Below, piece after piece: positions 58,090 to 64,000 of a DNA stretch of 64,000 bases. Made by a program: the position numbers and the translations under genes. Numbering within the stretch: position 1 is the first letter of the stretch; each line of letters opens with the position of its first letter. Source of the DNA: Clostridioides sp. ES-S-0054-01 (GTDB lineage: Bacteria; Bacillota; Clostridia; Peptostreptococcales; Peptostreptococcaceae); assembly GCA_021561035.1 (NCBI GenBank), contig CP067346.1, forward strand, positions 155,001 through 219,000, written 5' to 3'. The notes below the pieces were generated by a model. It did no database searches, was not told the DNA's origin, and was given only the letters and a program-made list of their open reading frames with translations.

Positions 58090-58133
58090 AAAAAAGGATG
58101 TTACACTAAAAGTTAGAGTGACATCCTTTTTTG
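58090..58133 (+). terminator. terminator of hpdBCA
   Basis: AAAAAAGGATGT-ACACT pairs with AGTG-ACATCCTTTTTT, with one bulge. Confidence 0.9.
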
Positions 58134-58252
58134 TGTAAAAATAATTAAGTAAAGTTTTGCCTGTTTTATATATTTTTTATATATTATTTATATTGCTTCA
58201 TATCTATAAAGATAGCAACGGGTAGATTGTGCATAAGTACATAAGTATATGA

Positions 58253-58305
58253 ACCGTAATATGTAAGGTATAATGAAACACTTTGCATATTACGGTATTT
58301 TGTTG
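58253..58305 (+). repeat. inverted repeat in the hpdA-permease gap
   Basis: ACCGTAATATG (58253-58263) pairs with CATATTACGGT (58286-58296), followed by ATTTTGTT. It could be the terminator of a lost gene or of a small transcript. Confidence 0.5.
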
Positions 58306-58311
58306 ACATAA

Positions 58312-58548
58312 TATATAAGAAATGTAAGCACTATTCCTGTTATTATTACTACTGCAAAAGATAGCGATACAGATAAAATGATTGGACTTAATTTAGGCGC
58401 TGATGATTATATTACTCAACGATATACAGCTCATGCACTTTTAGCTCTAGATGAGATGAAGTGTAATTTTATTGAGATGCTAGAAACCGCAAAAGAATTG
58501 AATGTACAGATACCAAATATGAAAATACTAGATTCTTTAATTCGTTGA
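58312..58548 (+). pseudogene. in-frame chimera of response-regulator and ketopantoate-reductase fragments
   Basis: An open frame of 78 codons without a good start or binding site. The first part (IPVIIITTAKDSDTDKMIG then LNLGADDYITQ) is the C-terminal half of a response-regulator receiver domain. From about 58420 the same frame continues as AHALLALDEMKCNFIEMLE and ELNVQIPNMKILDSLIR, which resembles the C-terminal helix bundle of 2-dehydropantoate 2-reductase. It looks like two decayed genes joined by a deletion. The second assignment is less certain than the first. Confidence 0.65.
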
Positions 58549-58583
58549 AAAGAGAATTTATTTATAAATAGTTATAATTATAT

Positions 58584-58625
58584 TAAAATAAAGACGTCAG
58601 CTAATCTATGCTTTCGCCTTTATTT
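58584..58625 (-). terminator. possible terminator of the permease operon
   Basis: On the minus strand AAAGGCG pairs with CGTCTTT around an 18-base loop, followed by ATTTTAATAT. It lies about 35 bases after the permease stop. The stem is weak. Confidence 0.45.
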
Positions 58626-58657
58626 ATTACTTTTTATAAAGATTTTATAAAATGCTA

Positions 58658-60004
58658 TTAAATTTTTTCTCTAGAAATATATAATTTTGAATCTTCTGAT
58701 TCATCTTCATACTCAATTCCCTTATTTTTTTTCATAATTATGTATAGAGGTGCTATTAATAACATTGCTCCCAATCCGATTAAAACTCTATTTTGAGTTA
58801 TAGGTTTTGCCATATCTTCTACCCAAGCTTGCTGTAGCAACCATAAGCTACCTAAAATAGCTACTGTTGGTATAACAGGTCCAAATGGAATCTTAAAAGA
58901 AGCTTGAATGTCTGTTCTTTTTCTTAAAACTATTACTGATAAACAAGTTGGTATATACTGAGCAAATCTTGCAATTACACTCATTACTGCAAGCTGTTCA
59001 AAACTTCCAGTCAGTACAAGTGGTATACAACAAATTAAAGATATTATTATTGCTACATATGGAGCATCATATTTATTTGTTTTTCCTATAAATGCTGGAA
59101 GAGAACCTTCTTCTGCTAGAGAAGAACCACATTTAGGAGTTACTATTGAAGAACCTATATTTATGCCAAATATAGATATTAATGTTGCTATAGATATAAA
59201 GACCTTACCATAGTTACCTAAAAATACACTTGAAGCATCTGCAATTGGAATACTATTTTCAAATAGTTTATCTCCAAGTATACCCATACAGACAACTTGG
59301 ATTAAAATATAAATCATTGCACATATAAATATTGTGGTTATTAATGCAATTGGAAGATTTTTTTTAGGATTTTCCATCTCTCCACTTGCTACAATAAATG
59401 ATTCAAACCCAGTAAATGCGTAAAATACTAATATAATAGCGGGACCCATACTAGAGTTAACTACATTACCTGAAGGAACAATGTTTTCAAACTTTATAAA
59501 GAAGATTCCGATTATTACGAAAACTATTAGTGGTACTAATTTAGCAATAGTTATTACATTATTCATTATCTTTGTGCTTTTAATCCCAAATAAGCTATTT
59601 ATTGAAAGTAGTGTTACTAGTGCTGTTGCTGTATAGCCCTTGTATTCAGTGGCAGCCTCTGGCCAAAATGAACCTAAAGCTGTTGCAAATCCTACTGCTA
59701 GAGTAGACCATGATATAATTCTTATGACCCAAGACATGGTACCAACTTCAAATCCTATAAAATTACCAAAAGCTTTTTTGGAGTATAGATATGCACCTCC
59801 ATTTTTATCAAACATACTTCCAACTTCTGCAAAACATAAAAGTATTGACAGAACTAAGAGTGTAGCAAAAATATATATAAATATACTATTTTGATTTGCT
59901 AGATTATAAACTTTACCTGGTAGTAAGAATATACCTGAACCTATTATGCTATTAATTCCTAATAATATCATACTAAATAGACCTAATTTTTTAGCTTTTT
60001 CCAT
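58658..60004 (-). CDS. APC-family amino-acid permease
   Basis: A 448-residue transporter with about 12 membrane segments. The first helix MILLGINSIIGSGIFLLPGKVYNLA has the GSGIF motif of amino acid/polyamine antiporters. It lies 36 bases after the M20 amidohydrolase, with AGGAGAT as binding site. It probably imports or exchanges the amino acid or acyl-amino acid that the partner handles. It shares the partner's sigma-54 promoter. Confidence 0.88.
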   Translation of the reverse strand: MEKAKKLGLFSMILLGINSIIGSGIFLLPGKVYNLANQNSIFIYIFATLLVLSILLCFAEVGSMFDKNGGAYLYSKKAFGNFIGFEVGTMSWVIRIISWSTLAVGFATALGSFWPEAATEYKGYTATALVTLLSINSLFGIKSTKIMNNVITIAKLVPLIVFVIIGIFFIKFENIVPSGNVVNSSMGPAIILVFYAFTGFESFIVASGEMENPKKNLPIALITTIFICAMIYILIQVVCMGILGDKLFENSIPIADASSVFLGNYGKVFISIATLISIFGINIGSSIVTPKCGSSLAEEGSLPAFIGKTNKYDAPYVAIIISLICCIPLVLTGSFEQLAVMSVIARFAQYIPTCLSVIVLRKRTDIQASFKIPFGPVIPTVAILGSLWLLQQAWVEDMAKPITQNRVLIGLGAMLLIAPLYIIMKKNKGIEYEDESEDSKLYISREKI

Positions 60005-60040
60005 ATTAATTTATCTCCTATTCTTTTAATAATTGCAGTA

Positions 60041-61261
60041 CTAATTAAAATATAAAGTATTCATTACATGCATCATAACACCTATTGGTAAACAATCTTC
60101 ATCTATATTAAAGTTAGAAGTATGTAGAGGTGAAATTAATCCTTTTTCTTCATTTTTACATCCTAAATGAAAAAATGCTCCCTTGCAATGTTCTGTGTAG
60201 AAAGAAAAGTCTTCACCACCTAAAGAAGGGTTTGGTCTCAATATAAACTTTTCTTCTCCAAGTAATTCTTTCGTGCTTGAGATAACAGTGTCTACTAATT
60301 CTTTTTCATTTATAACAGCAGGATAATTTTCATCACTTACATGTAATGTTCCAATACATCCAAATGCAGATGCAGTATCTTCAACGATTTTAGTTATCTT
60401 ATCAATCACAAAGTTTCTTGTTTTGCTATTTAATGTTCTTAAAGTACCTTCTAGCTTTACATCTTCACATATTACATTGTGTGCATCACCACCATATATT
60501 TTACCTATAGTTAAAACAGCAGCATTATTTGGTTCTAAGTTTCTACTTATTATAGTTTGTAATGATGTAACAATTTGTGAAGCTGTAACTATTGCGTCAA
60601 TACCATTTTCAGGATATGCACCATGAGCTCTTTTACCCTTGACATTTATTTTTATAGTGTCAACACTAGCATTTAATGTATCATATTTTGTTTCAATAAA
60701 TCCTGTTTCAATATGTGGCATAACATGAAGACCAAATATATAATCAGCTTTAGGATTTTCTAAACATCCATCTTCAACTAAGAATTTTGCTCCTCCAAAA
60801 CCTTCTTCTGCTGGTTGAAATAAGAACTTTACATTTATATTTAATTTATCTTTTATTGAATGTAAAACTTTACATGCTCCAAGTAGCATTGATGTATGTG
60901 CATCATGACCACAAGCGTGCATTTTTCTAGCATGTATTGATTTATAAGGTATATCATTTTCTTCTTCTATAGGAAGAGCATCCATATCTGCTCTTATACA
61001 AATTGTTTTATTTGCATTTTCTTTTAAGATATATGCCATAATCCCATTGTGTTTTGTAAATTCAACATAATCAATTCCTATTTCTTTTAAATATGAAATG
61101 ACTTTTTGCTTGGTAAGTTTTTCTTCAAGAGCTAATTCTGGAATTTTGTGTAATTCTCTTCTTACATTTATTAGCCAAGGTTTTATAGAATTACAGCTTT
61201 CTATTACAAAATCTTTTACTAATTCTTTAGTTTGATATTCTAATTTTAAAGACTGTTGCAT
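60041..61261 (-). CDS. M20D-family amidohydrolase (N-acyl-amino-acid hydrolase type)
   Basis: A 406-residue metallohydrolase. Signatures: RRELHKIPELALEE (about 35-48), IRADMDALPIEEE, HACGHDAHTSMLLGA (about 115-129), FQPAEEGFGGAKFL and GGEDFSFY. These match hippurate and N-acyl-amino-acid hydrolases. It has a strong GGAGG site and is the first gene after the sigma-54 promoter. With the permease it likely forms an uptake-and-cleavage unit; the substrate is unknown. Confidence 0.9.
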   Translation of the reverse strand: MQQSLKLEYQTKELVKDFVIESCNSIKPWLINVRRELHKIPELALEEKLTKQKVISYLKEIGIDYVEFTKHNGIMAYILKENANKTICIRADMDALPIEEENDIPYKSIHARKMHACGHDAHTSMLLGACKVLHSIKDKLNINVKFLFQPAEEGFGGAKFLVEDGCLENPKADYIFGLHVMPHIETGFIETKYDTLNASVDTIKINVKGKRAHGAYPENGIDAIVTASQIVTSLQTIISRNLEPNNAAVLTIGKIYGGDAHNVICEDVKLEGTLRTLNSKTRNFVIDKITKIVEDTASAFGCIGTLHVSDENYPAVINEKELVDTVISSTKELLGEEKFILRPNPSLGGEDFSFYTEHCKGAFFHLGCKNEEKGLISPLHTSNFNIDEDCLPIGVMMHVMNTLYFN

Positions 61262-61304
61262 TTTTATTCCTCCAATTACTTTTTATTGTTTGTTTAATAT
61301 AATA

Positions 61305-61320
61305 AGCAATTATTATGCCA
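61305..61320 (-). promoter_or_regulatory. sigma-54 (-24/-12) promoter of the amidohydrolase-permease operon
   Basis: Reading down the minus strand from 61320: TGGCAT-AATAA-TTGCT. This matches the consensus TGGCAC-N5-TTGCW at every position but one. It lies 44 bases before the amidohydrolase start. The activator gene is adjacent upstream. Confidence 0.88.
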
Positions 61321-61479
61321 TAATTTTCAATGAGTACGTTTTATTTTTTATAAGAATTTTGAATAAATAAAATCATTTGTTTATCTTCAAAGCATGAAAA
61401 ATGATTTTATAATTGCAATTTTTGGAGAAAATTATTGTTTTGCATAAGAATAATCTTGTATAGTAGTTTATATGAAAAT

Positions 61480-61512
61480 AATAGGAACTATTATATTTAT
61501 CCCATTCCTATT
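61480..61512. promoter_or_regulatory. inverted repeat, candidate enhancer site
   Basis: AATAGGAA (61480-61487) and TTCCTATT (61505-61512), with 17 bases between them. It lies 160-190 bases upstream of the -24/-12 promoter, the usual range for a bacterial enhancer-binding protein. Confidence 0.5.
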
Positions 61513-61565
61513 AATTCCCATTAATTATATACATAATAAAAGATTATCTTTATATATTTGAAAAA

Positions 61566-61610
61566 TAAAAAATCTATTGAGAAAACATTTTGTTTCTAAA
61601 TAGATTTCTT
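61566..61610 (-). terminator. terminator of the sigma-54 activator gene
   Basis: On the minus strand AATCTATT pairs with AATAGATT, with an inner AGAAAC/GTTTTCT pairing, followed by TTTTATTTTT. Confidence 0.8.
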
Positions 61611-61636
61611 TAATGGATTGTAAATAGATTGTAGAT

Positions 61637-63649
61637 TTATGAATCTTCATATTTTAATTTATTGTAAAACTTTTCTCCTTTTTGAGTTATCTTACTTCCA
61701 TATCTTCCTGAACCACAAATTATAAGTTCTTCTTTTTTTAGATATTCAAATATTTTTTTAATTTTTCCCTCTGTAATTTGAATGTTCTTATCGAGTAGTG
61801 TCTTTAAAATTAATCCCCTACCGATACCAACATCTGATTCCTTATTTAAAATTAATATCTCTAGTATATTTAATATATCATTCTTATTATATTTTAATTT
61901 TAATGATGAATTTTTGTTATCTAAAGTTTTTAAGTTTGGAGGTAAATCTCTTTCTAGTATAATATCATCACACATAATATTTAAATAGGATGTTACATTT
62001 TGAAGTTCTCTTATATTTCCTTTCCACTTATAGTTTTGTATAAGTTTTTTTGCCTCTGGTGTAATTACTAATTTCTTATTAATTAAATCTTCCATGATAA
62101 TTAGTATATCTTCTTTTCTTTCCCTTAGAGGAGGTATATTTATGGGAATTGTATTTAATCGATAATATAAATCCTCCCTAAACTGGCTATTATCAATCAT
62201 TTGTTCTAAGTTTTTATTTGTAGCAGATATGATTCTAACATCTATATTAATTACGTTGTGAGAACCAACAGGCATTATTTGTTTTTCTTGAAGAACTCGA
62301 AGTAGTTTTGTTTGTAATTCTAAGGGCATATCACCTATTTCATCTAAAAAAATTGTCCCATTATTAGCAAGTTCGAATAGCCCTTGCTTTCCATCTTTTA
62401 GACCTCCAGTAAAAGTTCCCTTATCATATCCGAATAATTGGCTTTCTAATAAGTTTTCAGGAACAGCTGCACAATTTACTGCTATAAAGGGTTGTTTTTT
62501 TCTATTTGAGTTGTTATGTATAGATTGAGCTATTAATTCTTTACCAGTTCCACTTTCGCCTCTGATAAGTATGCTTAAGTCGGATTTAGAAACTTTCTTA
62601 GCTAAATCTATGCATTCAATCATCTTAGGGCTGTTTGTTTTTATATCCTTAAATGTATATTTTGCTATTTGTCCTTTTTCCCTTAATTTCTTAGTAAGGT
62701 TTTGTTCTAGTTTTTTTATGTATGTTATTTCTTGTAAACTATAGTATGTACCCATTTTTTCATCTCTATTGTATATATTTTTTTTATTTACATTTATATA
62801 TTTTTTATTGAATATAATAACTTTGTCTAATATTTCCTTTTCATTTAATAAAACCTTTAAACTATCTGTAAATATTTCTTCAATATGCTTTCCATATATA
62901 TCTTCTTTTATGTCTAAAATATCTTTTACTTTACTATTATATGTATTTATTTCACCATATTTTGAAGTAAACAGTATACCATCCTTTGATAAGTTTAATA
63001 TTGTATCTAATTCTTCTATCTTCAAAAATAATTCTTTATATTTATCTTTTATACCAGTATCTAAACTTATTATTTTTTCTGAGTATTTAACTAGATTAGA
63101 TTGTATTTCCTTTGAATCAATTTGTAATAAATTTATTATTTCTATAAATGAGGAGATATCTATATATCTATGACCCAAATCAAATATATCTGAGATAAAG
63201 CTAGGTACTTTTTCTGGAACTCCTGGAGTTATAGCTATTTTTATATATTTATAGTTATTATTATTCATATATGGGATTGGTCTAATATTAGTTACTCCAA
63301 TTTTATAAAACAAACTTATAGTTTCTAGAGTAGTTTCATCAGAATCATTTACGATTAGAGCATTTGTACCCTGTGGTAAAGATAATAGATTATATATTTT
63401 ATCTTCCTTAAAAGTTCTTCTTATCACAATAACTTTTTTCTTATCTAATATATTATTTATAATTTTGTCTAATCTTTCTGCTGACATTACTAATATCACA
63501 TCATCATTTATAATATCATTATCATTTATCTCATCTATAAAGTATTTATTAATATTTATATAATCTCCAAAAACTAATTTTAAATTATTTTCTAAAAAAT
63601 CTATTAAATCTTTTCTACTATCATTTACTAGAGCCACTGATTTTTTCAT
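61637..63649 (-). CDS. sigma-54-dependent transcriptional activator (enhancer-binding protein)
   Basis: A 670-residue activator. The first 200 residues form a sensor region that I do not recognise firmly (PrpR-N-like by general look). A PAS domain follows at about 215-330 (LSKDGILFTSKYGEINTYNS). The AAA+ domain has Walker A RGESGTGKELIA (about 363) and Walker B GTIFLDEIGDMP. The loop that contacts sigma-54 reads GTFTGG instead of the usual GAFTGA. The C-terminus has no obvious Fis-type helix-turn-helix and ends in a winged-helix-like segment (LKKEELIICGSGRYGSKITQKGE). It lies upstream of the -24/-12 promoter on the same strand. Confidence 0.88.
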   Translation of the reverse strand: MKKSVALVNDSRKDLIDFLENNLKLVFGDYININKYFIDEINDNDIINDDVILVMSAERLDKIINNILDKKKVIVIRRTFKEDKIYNLLSLPQGTNALIVNDSDETTLETISLFYKIGVTNIRPIPYMNNNNYKYIKIAITPGVPEKVPSFISDIFDLGHRYIDISSFIEIINLLQIDSKEIQSNLVKYSEKIISLDTGIKDKYKELFLKIEELDTILNLSKDGILFTSKYGEINTYNSKVKDILDIKEDIYGKHIEEIFTDSLKVLLNEKEILDKVIIFNKKYINVNKKNIYNRDEKMGTYYSLQEITYIKKLEQNLTKKLREKGQIAKYTFKDIKTNSPKMIECIDLAKKVSKSDLSILIRGESGTGKELIAQSIHNNSNRKKQPFIAVNCAAVPENLLESQLFGYDKGTFTGGLKDGKQGLFELANNGTIFLDEIGDMPLELQTKLLRVLQEKQIMPVGSHNVINIDVRIISATNKNLEQMIDNSQFREDLYYRLNTIPINIPPLRERKEDILIIMEDLINKKLVITPEAKKLIQNYKWKGNIRELQNVTSYLNIMCDDIILERDLPPNLKTLDNKNSSLKLKYNKNDILNILEILILNKESDVGIGRGLILKTLLDKNIQITEGKIKKIFEYLKKEELIICGSGRYGSKITQKGEKFYNKLKYEDS

Positions 63650-63748
63650 TGATTTCTAAAAACTTCCTCCTTATATAATAAATAGTTTTAAACAAAATAG
63701 TTGTATAAAGCTATTTGATTTTGATAATTTAAATTTATCAAATAAAAA

Positions 63749-63797
63749 AGAAAGTGTCTATAATGACTTTACAAAAGTTACATTAAGACACTTTCCT
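63749..63797 (-). terminator. strong terminator at the right end (minus strand)
   Basis: GAAAGTGTCT pairs with AGACACTTTC, with an inner TAATGTAAC/GTCATTA pairing. On the minus strand TTTTTTATTT follows. It implies a transcript coming from the right edge. Confidence 0.75.
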
Positions 63798-63809
63798 TCT
63801 TATAATTAA

Positions 63810-63890
63810 ATCTTGCCACCAAATCCCCCTAATTGTTGCTTAAAATTCAAACTGTATGTATATTTTTCATTTCTATTCGATTAAATCATA
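63810..63890 (-). other. possible C-terminal tail or small peptide frame
   Basis: On the minus strand a short open frame ends with NFKQQLGGFGGKI and a TAA at about 63810, about 13 bases before the terminator. It is open for about 25 codons, with a stop upstream. No ATG and no good binding site were seen. It may be a decayed gene end, a small peptide starting at TTG, or chance. Confidence 0.25.
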
Positions 63891-64000
63891 ATATACACCC
63901 AAAAAAATTTATTTTAATAAATTCTATTGATAATATAATTTTATAAATATAGAGTTGTATTAAAATAAATAATATATGAAAATATATATGTATAAGTTTA
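63891..64000. other. AT-rich right edge
   Basis: No gene or clear signal recognised in the last 110 bases. Confidence 0.5.

Overview
The window looks like a chromosomal segment of Clostridioides difficile or a very close relative. The grounds are the very AT-rich Firmicute DNA, the hpdBCA p-cresol operon, a SpoIIQ that keeps zinc-binding histidines, the ptb-buk-2-oxoacid:ferredoxin oxidoreductase cluster and clostridial gene order. The organism call comes from recognition, not from a database search. Almost all genes lie on the + strand, leading away from an rRNA operon.

Layout. 1-4464: rRNA operon (16S 3' end, tRNA-Ala in the spacer, 23S, 5S) followed by nine tRNAs. 4465-5414: AT-rich gap with strong hairpins. 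5415-16700: the conserved cdaA-cdaR ... glmM-glmS set (c-di-AMP and amino-sugar synthesis, with a glmS ribozyme), interrupted by a catabolic block of ptb-buk, a P-loop ATPase and a four-subunit 2-oxoacid:ferredoxin oxidoreductase. 17091-19446: a triple-rhodanese protein and a siroheme-type reductase. 19533-26062: envelope and sporulation block (ywmB, murA, spoIID, spoIIQ, spoIIID, mbl, fabZ, yyaC) with recognisable sigma-F and sigma-E promoters. 26250-32368: SAM riboswitch-metK, a YkvI-type transporter, recD2 and comF.

32378-41247: a stand-alone structured RNA (best guess the raiA motif) with its own promoter and terminator follows comF. Next comes a PTS operon with glycosylasparaginase, a GrdB-like protein, an M20 peptidase and a CutC-like protein. 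Then hpf (raiA) follows, with a DnaA-box cluster and a sigma-H-type promoter upstream. 41379-53857: housekeeping genes secA, prfB (programmed +1 frameshift), tex, an amidohydrolase, FMN riboswitch-ribU, a DUF4116 repeat protein, and tsaE-tsaB-rimI-tsaD. 54153-58065: hpdB-hpdC-hpdA for p-cresol formation. 58066-58657: gap holding an in-frame chimera of two gene fragments. 58658-63649 (minus strand): amino-acid permease and M20 amidohydrolase behind a textbook -24/-12 promoter, with a sigma-54 activator gene upstream. The last 350 bases hold a terminator and possibly the tail of a further minus-strand gene.

The most interesting points are the comF-linked structured RNA now separated from hpf by a catabolic operon, that operon itself (apparently for glycosyl-asparagine or glycopeptide use, with an orphan GrdB-like subunit), the DnaA boxes before hpf, and the sigma-54 unit with an unusual activator. 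No insertion sequences, prophage genes or CRISPR arrays were seen.
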